A stretch of 13,562 nt of DNA from Clostridiales bacterium (GCA_004557125.1 SFET01000054.1:1-13562), one strand, 5' to 3'. Positions 1 to 6,065 are shown, counted from the stretch's first letter. Notes: generated by a model not told the origin, from the letters alone. Program-made: numbers and translations.

Positions 1-753
1 CTGACCCTGCTCGACTGGATCGAGAACAACAAGGGCGCCGCCAAGTACGTGGTCATGGCCAACAAGTGCTGGCCGGCGTTCCAGACCGAGTTCGGCTTCG
101 TGCCCTGCTACGTCAACTCCCGCCTGACCGCCATGGGCTACTGCGTGGCCTGCGAGGTGGACATCTACGGCGCGCTGTCCGAGTTCATCGGCACCTGCGT
201 CTCCGGCGAGCCTGTCACTCTGCTGGACATCAACAACTCCGTGCCGGCCGACATGTACAATGAGTCCATCGCCAGCAAGTACGGCTATCGCCACAATGAG
301 ACCTTCATGGGCTTCCACTGCGGCAACACTCCCATGTGCCGCCTGACCAAGGGCACCATGAAGTACCAGCTCATCATGAAGCGCGGCCTCGAGCCCGACT
401 GCGAGCCCAACATCACCCGCGGCACCCTCGAGGGCGACATCATCCCCGGCGACATCACCTTCTATCGCCTCCAGGGCAACAAGGACAGCGTGCTCCAGGC
501 CTACGTGGCTGAGGGCGAAGTGCTGCCCGTCGCGACCCAGTCCTTCGGCGGCATCGGCGTGTTCGCCATTCCGGAGATGAACCGCTTCTATCGCCACGTC
601 CTGATCGCAGACGGCTATCCGCACCACGGCGCGGTCGCCTTCGGCAAGCAGGGCAAGGCCATCTGGGCGGTCATGAAGATGCTGGGCGTGGAGAACGTGA
701 AGTTCAACCAGCCCAAGGGCATGCTCTACAAGACCGAGAATCCCTACGCATAA
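1..753 (+). CDS. L-fucose/L-arabinose isomerase-family protein, C-terminal part (5' truncated by window)
   Basis: The reading frame is open from base 1, so the start lies outside the window; 250 residues remain. The fragment looks like the C-terminal half of the L-fucose isomerase-like family, cytoplasmic metal-dependent enzymes that interconvert aldoses and ketoses. Family landmarks are visible: NKCWPAF, then ACEVDIYGAL (fragment Glu about 52), LLDINN (Asp about 76) and a late YPHHGAV (His about 208). By analogy with FucI, these Glu, Asp and His would hold the catalytic Mn2+. The GFHCGNTP segment also fits the family. A strong terminator follows the stop, so this is the last gene of its transcription unit. 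The true substrate (fucose, arabinose or another sugar) cannot be told from this fragment; the family assignment is fairly firm, the substrate is not. A ketose 3-epimerase gene lies 3 kb away on the other strand, but no shared operon is visible. Confidence 0.85.
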   Translation: MTLLDWIENNKGAAKYVVMANKCWPAFQTEFGFVPCYVNSRLTAMGYCVACEVDIYGALSEFIGTCVSGEPVTLLDINNSVPADMYNESIASKYGYRHNETFMGFHCGNTPMCRLTKGTMKYQLIMKRGLEPDCEPNITRGTLEGDIIPGDITFYRLQGNKDSVLQAYVAEGEVLPVATQSFGGIGVFAIPEMNRFYRHVLIADGYPHHGAVAFGKQGKAIWAVMKMLGVENVKFNQPKGMLYKTENPYA

Positions 754-772
754 GGCAATCCCGATTCAACCC

Positions 773-806
773 GGCCGCCGCGGCAACCTCGCCGCGGCGG
801 CCATTT
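773..806 (+). terminator. Rho-independent terminator of the isomerase gene
   Basis: A perfect 12-base stem (GGCCGCCGCGGC at 773-784, GCCGCGGCGGCC at 791-802) with a 6-base loop is followed by ATTTTG. It starts 20 bases after the TAA of the isomerase gene. The T-run is short, but the stem is entirely GC. Confidence 0.85.
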
Positions 807-859
807 TGCCGTTCCGACACGGGTCATATTTTGTCCCTCCGTTTTAACACGATATCCAT

Positions 860-888
860 GGATTTCCATCCCGAATATGGTTTACAAT
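860..888 (+). promoter_or_regulatory. Weak candidate promoter for the small lipoprotein gene
   Basis: A TACAAT box at 883-888 matches the sigmaA -10 consensus at five of six bases and lies 35 bases before the ATG at 924. No good -35 box is found 16-18 bases upstream. A perfect palindrome ATCCATGGAT covers 854-863, where the -35 contact would be, so regulator-dependent activity is possible. This rests mainly on the -10 box. Confidence 0.3.
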
Positions 889-923
889 GAAAGCCGAATG
901 ATCAGAATTGCGGAGGTCGGGCA

Positions 924-1064
924 ATGCGTTTCAGGCTGGCACTTCTCTTGATCGCAGTGGCGGTGCTGCTGACCGGCTGCGGCTACTGGGTCGTCGAGGA
1001 CGCCCCGGTGCAGGTGGGCCACGCCTATCTGGAATGGATCGGCTCAACCGCACTTCTTCCATAG
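924..1064 (+). CDS. 46-residue predicted lipoprotein
   Basis: An ATG at 924, preceded by GGAGG at 912-916, opens a 46-residue frame. It begins MRFRLALLLIAVAVLLTGCG, a textbook lipoprotein signal: Arg-rich start, about 12 hydrophobic residues, and the lipobox Leu-Thr-Gly-Cys with lipidated Cys19. The mature part would be only 28 residues (GYWVVEDAPVQ... ending ALLP), so it is either a tiny surface lipoprotein or the stump of a longer gene cut by a stop. It sits 117 bases upstream of the L,D-transpeptidase gene in the same direction, after the isomerase terminator, so the two may be co-transcribed. I recognise no family. The signal peptide plus Shine-Dalgarno make translation plausible; function is unknown. 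Confidence 0.6.
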   Translation: MRFRLALLLIAVAVLLTGCGYWVVEDAPVQVGHAYLEWIGSTALLP

Positions 1065-1180
1065 TTTGGGAAATTGTCCCCTTTTCGACATATTCCACAT
1101 TGTTTTTCATGATAGAATAGAAGCGGTGCGGTGATGCATTCACCGGCCGCTTGCGATAGAATTACGAGGGGTGTCTTACT

Positions 1181-2551
1181 TTGCTGCGTCGATTTTTGTG
1201 TGCTGTACTGATTTTTGCCCTGGCCTGCGTGGAGCTGCCCGCATGGATCCCTGCCGCCCTGGCGGAGGAAGTCGTGGTGGATGCGAGCATCACCGAAACT
1301 CCGGTGGAAGCGCAGGATATCGCCGAGGACGACATCTACGAGGACGTAGAGACCTCCAGCTATGCGGAGCTCAAGCGCGGCGACCGCGACGGCGACGACT
1401 CCGCCAACATCATCACCCTGCAGAACAAGCTGATCGAGCTGGGCTATCTGCGGGATACCGCCGACGGCGTGTACGGCGCCAATACGGAATCCGCCGTGGC
1501 CGCCTTTCAGCGCAACAACGGCCTCACCGAGACCGGCGTCGCCGATGGCGCCACCCAGAACCTGCTGTACAACGGCACGGATCTGATCACCGCCAGCAAT
1601 TCCATGGATCCGGAGAGCGTCACCTATCGCGTTCAGGACAAGCTGGCCATGTGGGGCTTCCTGGTCGACGAGCCGGACGGCGTGGTGGGAAGCCAGACCA
1701 GCGAGGCCGTCGCCGCCTTCCACGAATACCTGCGCGGCTATGAAAAGCTCTATCCCACACCCGCATCCGAGGCGACCGCCACCCCCGATCCCAATGCCGC
1801 CGGCAGCTTCGGCGACGAGGCCATCGCGGTGGACGTCCCCATCGTAAAGGAGGATCTGACCAAGATCGACGAGCACATCCTCGCCTACGTGGACGGTGAA
1901 TACGAGTTCGAAGTCTATCGCCAGACCGTGGCCAACGGCGACAGCGGCGAGGAAGTCACCCGCGTGCAGCGCCGGCTGAACCAGCTGAAGTATCTGCCCA
2001 TCGTGGACGGCGCCTTCGGCCCCTCCACCGAGCGCTCCCTGCTGTACTTCCAGCGCAAGAATGGTCTGGAACAGACCGCCGTGGCCGACGAGGCCACCCA
2101 GCGCCTGCTCTTCTCCGACGCAGCGGTAAAATCCGAGGAATTCGTCTGCCCCTACAAGCTGGTGGTGGACGTGTCCGACCAGCGCGTGTACGTCTACCAG
2201 TGGAACGGTTCCTCCTTCGGCACCTGCATCAAGGAGATGATCTGCTCCACGGGCCTCAAGGGTGCCAGCACTGAGACCCCGCTGGGCACCTTCCAGATGG
2301 AGGGCCCCACCGGCACCGGCGAATGGTACTGGTTCAAGGATTACAGCTGCTACGCCAAGTGGGCCAGCCGCATCGTGGGCGGCATCCTGTTCCACTCCGT
2401 CATTTACAGCAAGGGCAAGGTGCTCAACAAGACCTCCGTGCGCAAGCTGGGCCGCAGGGCCTCCCACGGCTGCATCCGCCTTCAGGTGGAGGACGCCAAG
2501 TGGATCTATGACAACTGCCCCTCCGGCACCACCGTGGTCATTCAGGATTAG
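1181..2551 (+). CDS. Secreted L,D-transpeptidase (YkuD domain) with three peptidoglycan-binding repeats
   Basis: This 456-residue protein likely cross-links or remodels peptidoglycan outside the membrane by joining meso-diaminopimelate residues (3-3 cross-links) or attaching proteins. Residues 1-28 are a signal peptide ending AALA. Three PG_binding_1-type repeats follow at about 64-130, 147-190 and 250-312, each with a version of the LQxxLxxLGYL...DGxxGxxTxxAVxxFQ pattern; the second is the most degenerate. A Pro/Thr-rich linker lies near 191-205. The YkuD catalytic domain spans about 323-456, with His405 and the SHGCIR motif whose nucleophile is Cys431. The start is a TTG, chosen because GAGGGG at 1166-1171 lies 9 bases before it, the signal peptide begins there, and no ATG is available upstream in frame. 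It ends in its own terminator, convergent with mnmA. Domain calls are firm; the exact cross-linking role is inferred. Confidence 0.93.
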   Translation: MLRRFLCAVLIFALACVELPAWIPAALAEEVVVDASITETPVEAQDIAEDDIYEDVETSSYAELKRGDRDGDDSANIITLQNKLIELGYLRDTADGVYGANTESAVAAFQRNNGLTETGVADGATQNLLYNGTDLITASNSMDPESVTYRVQDKLAMWGFLVDEPDGVVGSQTSEAVAAFHEYLRGYEKLYPTPASEATATPDPNAAGSFGDEAIAVDVPIVKEDLTKIDEHILAYVDGEYEFEVYRQTVANGDSGEEVTRVQRRLNQLKYLPIVDGAFGPSTERSLLYFQRKNGLEQTAVADEATQRLLFSDAAVKSEEFVCPYKLVVDVSDQRVYVYQWNGSSFGTCIKEMICSTGLKGASTETPLGTFQMEGPTGTGEWYWFKDYSCYAKWASRIVGGILFHSVIYSKGKVLNKTSVRKLGRRASHGCIRLQVEDAKWIYDNCPSGTTVVIQD

Positions 2552-2563
2552 TTGCAAAACACA

Positions 2564-2597
2564 GCCCCGAAGGTCGCTATGACCTCCGGGGCATTTT
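2564..2597 (+). terminator. Terminator between the convergent L,D-transpeptidase and mnmA genes
   Basis: Stem arms 2564-2575 (GCCCCGAAGGTC) and 2581-2592 (GACCTCCGGGGC) pair with one mismatch around a GCTAT loop, then ATTTTT follows. The T-run favours rightward termination of the L,D-transpeptidase transcript. Read leftward, the stem is followed by TGTGTTTTG, so it may also serve mnmA, whose stop is 8 bases away. Confidence 0.85.
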
Positions 2598-2607
2598 TCG
2601 TTTATAT

Positions 2608-3606
2608 TCAGATGATGAAGCCGCCGCCCAGCAGACGCTCGCCATCGTAGAGCACGGCGGCCTGTCCCCTCGCGGGCGCGCGCACCGGCTCGTCGCAGCT
2701 GATGCAAGCTCCGCACTCCGGCGTGGGGATCACCGTGCAGTCGGGATTCTCCCACTTGGTGTGGCGCACGCGCACGCTGGCGCGGATGGGTTCTTCAGGC
2801 GGATCGATGAGCCAGTTCATGTCCCGGGCGCGCACCTCGGTCTTGAACAGCTCCTCCCACAGCGCAAGCACCACGCGGTTCTCCCCCGCCCGAATCTCCG
2901 AGACGTAGAGCTTGCGGCCGTCCCGCAGCCCCGGCCAGCGCTGGCCCACGGTGTAGCGGTGGATGCCTTCGTGCCGTCCGATGACCTCGCCGTGGAACAG
3001 CAGCTCCCCCGGCCCCGGAACCGCCGTGCGGCGGCTGATCCAGCCGATGTAGTCCTTGTCCGGGATGAAGCAGATCTCCATGCTGTCGGGCTTGTGGGCC
3101 ACCGGAATGCCGAAGTCCTCGGCCATGGCCCGCACCTGCGGCTTCTCGTAGTCCCCCAGCGGCAGGATCAGGCGCTCCACCTGGCTGCGCCTGAGCCGGC
3201 AGAGCATGTAGCTCTGGTCGTTGCTGGGCATCCCCTTGAACAGCGCGCCGTCCTTCGTCCGGGCATAGTGGCCGGTGGCGATGTGTCGCGCCCCCACCGC
3301 GTCCGCACAGTCGATCAGGCTTTTGAACTTCACCGCCGGATTGCACAGGATGCAGGGGTTCGGGGTCTCGCCCCGCAGATAGCTCTCCACAAAGGGCGCG
3401 CAGACATGGGCTTCCAGCTCCGCAGAGATGTCCTGAATCGTCAGCGGCACATTCAGAAACGCCGCCGTGTCGATGGCGTCCTGCCGGGTCTCGGGCGTGC
3501 CGATGTCCAGATACAGGCCGTGCACCGCATAGCCCTGCTTCTGCAAGAGCCGCGCAGCCACCGCGGAATCCACTCCGCCCGAGAGCCCCAGAACCACCTT
3601 TTCCAT
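2608..3606 (-). CDS. mnmA: tRNA-uridine 2-sulfurtransferase (MnmA-type)
   Basis: This 332-residue cytoplasmic enzyme would adenylate and then thiolate U34 in the wobble position of Lys, Glu and Gln tRNAs. The N-terminal PP-loop SGGVDS (9-14) binds ATP. The active-site motifs are NPCILCN (Cys85 and Cys88) and DSMEICF (Cys179); YTVGQR (219-223) and the C-terminal GQAAVLYDG...LGGG are family signatures. Cys88 and Cys179 match the two usual catalytic cysteines. Cys85 replaces the Asp usually seen in NPDxLC. Near the C terminus there is an extra Cys cluster (290, 298, 301, 304). It is about 30 residues shorter than the E. coli enzyme, so it may be a paralogue. I chose the ATG at 3606 because GGAGG precedes it by 8 bases; the ATG 18 bases further upstream overlaps that site and has none of its own. 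Confidence 0.9.
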   Translation of the reverse strand: MEKVVLGLSGGVDSAVAARLLQKQGYAVHGLYLDIGTPETRQDAIDTAAFLNVPLTIQDISAELEAHVCAPFVESYLRGETPNPCILCNPAVKFKSLIDCADAVGARHIATGHYARTKDGALFKGMPSNDQSYMLCRLRRSQVERLILPLGDYEKPQVRAMAEDFGIPVAHKPDSMEICFIPDKDYIGWISRRTAVPGPGELLFHGEVIGRHEGIHRYTVGQRWPGLRDGRKLYVSEIRAGENRVVLALWEELFKTEVRARDMNWLIDPPEEPIRASVRVRHTKWENPDCTVIPTPECGACISCDEPVRAPARGQAAVLYDGERLLGGGFII

Positions 3607-3633
3607 CCGTTTAACCTCCACCATGATGTGGAC

Positions 3634-3651
3634 GGGGAAGTATCTCCCCCG
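3634..3651. repeat. Small hairpin in the mnmA leader
   Basis: GGGGA and TCCCC arms flank AGTATC in the stretch just upstream of the mnmA ribosome-binding site. It is the last of four hairpins met when reading leftward from the epimerase gene toward mnmA. It is short and could be chance, but it lies in the mnmA 5' leader. Confidence 0.35.
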
Positions 3652-3667
3652 CCACGACCACCCCCTC

Positions 3668-3709
3668 CAGTCTCCGCTAAAATCTAAAGATTTCCGGGCG
3701 CGGAGACTG
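3668..3709. repeat. Composite hairpin, intergenic between epimerase and mnmA
   Basis: Perfect 10-base outer arms (CAGTCTCCGC at 3668-3677, GCGGAGACTG at 3700-3709) enclose a second perfect hairpin (AAATCT and AGATTT, 3680-3693). It sits in the 222-base gap upstream of mnmA, immediately beside the long inverted repeat at 3719-3764. No T-run follows on either strand, so it is not an intrinsic terminator. Confidence 0.7.
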
Positions 3710-3718
3710 CAAGGAAGC

Positions 3719-3764
3719 GATTTTTCAACAGCAGTCGTGCAAGCGCGACTGCTGTTGAAAAATC
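3719..3764. repeat. Perfect 19-base-arm inverted repeat
   Basis: GATTTTTCAACAGCAGTCG at 3719-3737 is exactly reverse-complementary to 3746-3764, with an 8-base centre. The T-run lies in the left arm and the A-run in the right arm, the reverse of an intrinsic terminator, and this holds on both strands because the element is symmetrical. It is the longest perfect dyad in the window and lies between two co-directional genes. Confidence 0.85.
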
Positions 3765-3769
3765 AGCTG

Positions 3770-3798
3770 CGAGCGCGACGTACACGCCGCCGCGCTCG
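3770..3798. repeat. GC-rich hairpin downstream of the epimerase gene
   Basis: CGAGCGCG (3770-3777) pairs perfectly with CGCGCTCG (3791-3798) around 13 bases. Read leftward it is the first hairpin after the epimerase stop at 3829, and a T-run (ATTTTTC) follows 6 bases after the stem. It could act as a weak terminator for the epimerase transcript. Confidence 0.5.
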
Positions 3799-3828
3799 AT
3801 TTCACTGGACTGTGTTCCTCCAGAACCG

Positions 3829-4704
3829 TCACATCGTTCCGTCGAACATGTAGCGCTGGAAGCGCAGCGCATCGGCGGCGTCCTTGTCCAGCTTGGCCTC
3901 GCTGAGGTCATCGTACATGTTGTGCCAGATGCGGATGTCCTGGCCCACCTGACCGCCCATCTTCACGAAGGGCTCCATGCAGCAGGTGCCGTCGTAGCCG
4001 ATCTCCCGCAGCGCCTGACCGATCTCGCGCCAGGGCGTGCGGCCCTTGCCGGGCACGCGGCGGTTGCACTCGCCGGTGTGGAAGTGGCCCAATCTCTTGC
4101 CCGCGTGGCGGATGGCCTCGGCGAGGTCGTCCTCCTCGATGTTCATGTGGAAGGTGTCCAGCATCACGCGCACGTTGGGCAGGCCCACCTCGTCCACGAA
4201 CTTCACGCCCTCGGCGCAGGTGTTGAGCAGGTAGCCCTCGAAGCGGTTGAGCACCTCCAGGCAGAAGTCCACGCCGTAGTCCTGCGCCCGCAGACCCACC
4301 TCGCGCACGTTCTCCACCGAGCGCGCCCAGTCGCCCGCCTTGTCCAGCGGCTTGGTGTAGTCCGCCGGCCAGTAGGAGTACAGGCCGCCGCCGATGGTGT
4401 GGATGCCCAGAATCTCGAAGCGCTTGAACAGCTCGTAGTAGAAGTCCTTGGCGTTCTGCACGATCTGCGGATCGGCGCTGCCCATGTTGCGGTCGGCAGA
4501 CGGGCCGTAGCCGCCGGTCAGGAAGATGCCGTTGTCGTCCGCGCACTTGCGCAGGTCCTTCAGCTGCTGGATGGAGAAGTCGTTCACCGGCGCGCAGCCG
4601 ATCTCCAGAAAGTCAAAGCCCAGCTTCGCAACCTTCTCGATGTAGGGCAGATAGTCCGCGCCCCACATGTCCTCCCAGTATGCATAGTAGATGCCGTGTT
4701 TCAT
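3829..4704 (-). CDS. D-psicose/D-tagatose 3-epimerase family sugar epimerase
   Basis: This 291-residue TIM-barrel enzyme would epimerise ketoses at C3 (for example D-fructose to D-psicose, or a related ketose). Its start, MKHGIYYAYWE, and the stretches GALYSYWP-like (107-113), CLEVLNRFE (148-156), MLDTFHMNIEED (181-192), HTGECNR (209-215) and MEPFVKMGG (243-251) closely match clostridial D-psicose 3-epimerases as I remember them. The metal and catalytic set is intact: Glu150, Asp183, His209 and Glu244. I start at 4704 because GGAGGGG lies just upstream and the family begins there; the frame also extends 20 codons further, but that would run into the promoter at 4743-4771. It has its own promoter with a possible operator. 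The true substrate cannot be fixed from sequence. Confidence 0.92.
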   Translation of the reverse strand: MKHGIYYAYWEDMWGADYLPYIEKVAKLGFDFLEIGCAPVNDFSIQQLKDLRKCADDNGIFLTGGYGPSADRNMGSADPQIVQNAKDFYYELFKRFEILGIHTIGGGLYSYWPADYTKPLDKAGDWARSVENVREVGLRAQDYGVDFCLEVLNRFEGYLLNTCAEGVKFVDEVGLPNVRVMLDTFHMNIEEDDLAEAIRHAGKRLGHFHTGECNRRVPGKGRTPWREIGQALREIGYDGTCCMEPFVKMGGQVGQDIRIWHNMYDDLSEAKLDKDAADALRFQRYMFDGTM

Positions 4705-4733
4705 CTGTGGAATCCCCTCCCGCGTGTAAATTC

Positions 4734-4750
4734 TGTACATCCATTGTACA
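4734..4750. promoter_or_regulatory. Dyad overlapping the epimerase -10 box (candidate operator)
   Basis: Two TGTACA hexamers, each self-complementary, lie at 4734-4739 and 4745-4750 with 5 bases between them, forming the 17-base dyad TGTACATCCATTGTACA. The right copy overlaps the -10 box of the epimerase promoter. A bound repressor there would block polymerase, which fits a sugar-inducible gene. No regulator gene is visible in the window. Confidence 0.45.
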
Positions 4751-4771
4751 CGTTCGCAGCTCAAATTGCAA
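4743..4771 (-). promoter_or_regulatory. SigmaA-type promoter of the epimerase gene
   Basis: Read leftward, TTGCAA (4766-4771) and TACAAT (4743-4748) are separated by exactly 17 bases. They match the -35 and -10 consensus at four and five of six positions. The start of transcription would be near 4736, about 32 bases before the ATG at 4704. The -35 box begins 6 bases after the bofA stop, so the epimerase is probably transcribed independently of bofA. Confidence 0.75.
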
Positions 4772-4776
4772 GAACT

Positions 4777-5043
4777 TCACAGCAGAATCTGCAAAAGGAT
4801 CACCAGCACCGCCCCCGGCAGGCCCAGAAAGCCCACCGCCATGGCCGTGAAGGGGTTCACCGCCACCGAAAAGCCAAACAGCCCGCCCACCAGGTTCACC
4901 AGCATCAGCGTCAGCGCGCCCAGCACCCCGCCCGCCAGCAGCCGCCACAAAAATTTCATCGGCACCAGCAGCAGGTAGCCCGTCAGACAGATCAGCGCCA
5001 GTCCCACCGCAAACGAGGCGATCAGTTCCCAGGGTATCTTCAA
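4777..5043 (-). CDS. bofA: Pro-sigmaK processing inhibitor BofA family membrane protein
   Basis: This 88-residue protein has two long hydrophobic regions, roughly residues 7-29 and 32-57, and a third near the C terminus. The motif NLVGGLFGFSVAVNPFTAMAVGFLG..PG matches the BofA family. In Bacillus, BofA sits in the forespore outer membrane and holds the SpoIVFB protease inactive until pro-sigmaK should be cut, so its presence suggests an endospore former. The start is TTG at 5043: an in-frame TGA lies three codons upstream and the next Met is residue 29, so no other start keeps the first helix. Its Shine-Dalgarno (GGGGGG) is the 3' arm of the terminator hairpin of the preceding gene. The function is inferred from family; spoIVFA and spoIVFB are not in the window, and many Clostridia carry bofA without a canonical SpoIVFA. 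Confidence 0.88.
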   Translation of the reverse strand: MKIPWELIASFAVGLALICLTGYLLLVPMKFLWRLLAGGVLGALTLMLVNLVGGLFGFSVAVNPFTAMAVGFLGLPGAVLVILLQILL

Positions 5044-5044
5044 A

Positions 5045-5079
5045 ACAAATCACCCCCCGCACCATTCTATGCGGGGGGC
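5045..5079 (-). terminator. Terminator hairpin that contains the bofA ribosome-binding site
   Basis: Read leftward, a perfect 9-base stem (arms 5070-5078 and 5053-5061) with an 8-base loop is followed by TGATTTGTTTT. It begins 20 bases after the stop of the upstream peptidoglycan-binding gene. Its 3' arm ends in GGGGGG, 9 bases before the TTG start of bofA, so the hairpin would both end transcription and hide the only Shine-Dalgarno of bofA. Confidence 0.7.
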
Positions 5080-5098
5080 CGCGCCTCATGCCGGGCAA

Positions 5099-5830
5099 TC
5101 AGTTGAAGGAGACCACCTCTGCCGTGAACTTGGGCAGCGTTATGCTCTTTCCCATGGTGGACGTGTACGTATACAGGCCATCGCTTACACCATAGACCGT
5201 CACGCGATCGTCCTCCAGAATGCGCTTGTCCTCGTTGGGACGCTCATAGGTGACATACACCACATTGTCGTAATTTCCCTTGGTTGCAATGCGCATCACG
5301 GTGGTGGTGGTTCCGCCGACGCTGGAGCCTTCCATGACCTGAAGCACCTTGCCGCTGAAGTTGAAGTACTGTCCCTCATACGTATTCGGGTCGCGCGCAA
5401 TATCGTTGTAGTTCAGTTTGTTGTAAACCTTCGCCTTCGGCGCATCGTCCGCATAGAGCGCATTGAGCGTTTCCGGGTCGGCAATGCCGGTCACGCCCAG
5501 CCCGGCCTCCTGCTGGAACATTTTGACCGCCGCTTCCGTCTTGCCGCCAAAGTCGCCGTCCGCACCGCCGGAGAGGTAGTTCAGCTCAATCAGGCGATTC
5601 TGCATCCTGCGAACATCCTCGCTCTTATCGCCCTTCTGCAGCGTTATTTCCGCCGGTTCCGCAGGTTCGGATACACCTCCCTGCGCGCGCTTGTCCTGTT
5701 CCTCCTGAATATCCTGCGCCAGCTGAACCAGCTCTTCATCCGTCAATGTGCTCACATCCGGAATCTCCGCCAATGCCACCTGTCCCAGAACCAGCAGGCA
5801 TGCCATGACCATCGCAATCCATTTTCTCAT
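5099..5830 (-). CDS. Secreted protein with peptidoglycan-binding domain and C-terminal beta-rich domain
   Basis: This 243-residue protein has a signal peptide at 1-21 (ending ALA), a short helical segment LTDEELVQLAQDIQEEQ (29-45), a PG_binding_1 domain at about 64-126 (LQKGDKSEDVRRMQNRLIELNYL...DGDFGGKTEAAVKMFQ), and a C-terminal domain at about 135-243. The C-terminal domain carries RDPNTYEGQYFNFSGKVLQV, a pattern I associate with OB-fold-like extracellular domains of Firmicutes; that assignment is tentative. It likely sits in the cell wall and binds peptidoglycan. I chose the ATG at 5830 because GGGAGAAG lies about 9 bases upstream and the signal peptide begins there; the frame extends 63 codons further upstream but crosses the promoter. 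A consensus promoter precedes it and a hairpin terminator follows. Function beyond wall binding is unknown. Confidence 0.85.
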   Translation of the reverse strand: MRKWIAMVMACLLVLGQVALAEIPDVSTLTDEELVQLAQDIQEEQDKRAQGGVSEPAEPAEITLQKGDKSEDVRRMQNRLIELNYLSGGADGDFGGKTEAAVKMFQQEAGLGVTGIADPETLNALYADDAPKAKVYNKLNYNDIARDPNTYEGQYFNFSGKVLQVMEGSSVGGTTTTVMRIATKGNYDNVVYVTYERPNEDKRILEDDRVTVYGVSDGLYTYTSTMGKSITLPKFTAEVVSFN

Positions 5831-5915
5831 TATGTTCGCTTCTCCCTTCGTTCTGTACTTTGTAGTCGGCTGATTGTGGCCCCTTTGAATCCCCGATGGA
5901 TCAGGCCCCGCCGTA

Positions 5916-5944
5916 ATTATACCCAAACTTATCGTAATTGTCAA
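5916..5944 (-). promoter_or_regulatory. Consensus sigmaA promoter of the peptidoglycan-binding gene
   Basis: Read leftward, TTGACA (5939-5944) and TATAAT (5916-5921) are both perfect and are separated by 17 bases. Transcription would start near 5909, giving a leader of about 78 bases. This is the strongest promoter match in the window. Confidence 0.9.
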
Positions 5945-5955
5945 TATGTGACAAT
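5937..5955. promoter_or_regulatory. Dyad overlapping the -35 box (candidate operator)
   Basis: ATTGTCAATATGTGACAAT is a perfect 7-base dyad (ATTGTCA and TGACAAT) with a 5-base centre. It overlaps five of the six bases of the -35 box (5939-5943) and reaches 11 bases upstream of it. A perfect-consensus promoter without control would be very active, so a repressor site here is plausible. The binding protein is unknown. Confidence 0.45.
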
Positions 5956-6017
5956 CCCGTCGTCCATAATTTTCAAGAGGTGGAAAAAATCCCGGCAGTC
6001 TGGGGTTTTGGGGGCAC

Positions 6018-6051
6018 AAAAATCACCCGATGATGGAGCAATCATCGGGTG
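6018..6051 (-). terminator. Rho-independent terminator after queA
   Basis: Read leftward, a perfect 11-base stem (arms 6041-6051 and 6024-6034; CACCCGATGAT and its complement) with a 6-base loop is followed by ATTTTTG. It starts 14 bases after the queA stop and separates queA from the promoter of the next gene. Confidence 0.9.
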
Positions 6052-6065
6052 TCGTATGATCTATC

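Noticed and set aside
1025..2755. Long minus-strand open frame of 576 codons
   Set aside because: It runs antisense across the L,D-transpeptidase gene and into mnmA, and its protein is Gly/Ala/His/Leu-rich low complexity without motifs. GC-rich third codon positions keep the opposite strand open.
3719..3764. The 19-base-arm inverted repeat as an intrinsic terminator
   Set aside because: The T-run is in the 5' arm and the A-run ends the 3' arm on both strands, so no U-tract follows the hairpin in either direction.
4705..4764. Upstream start of the epimerase, 20 codons longer
   Set aside because: It would begin inside the promoter spacer, has no ribosome-binding site, and family members begin MKHGIYYAYW.
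3922..5106. Plus-strand open frame of 394 codons
   Set aside because: It is the antisense shadow of the epimerase and bofA genes, both of which have clear family motifs, ribosome-binding sites and promoters.
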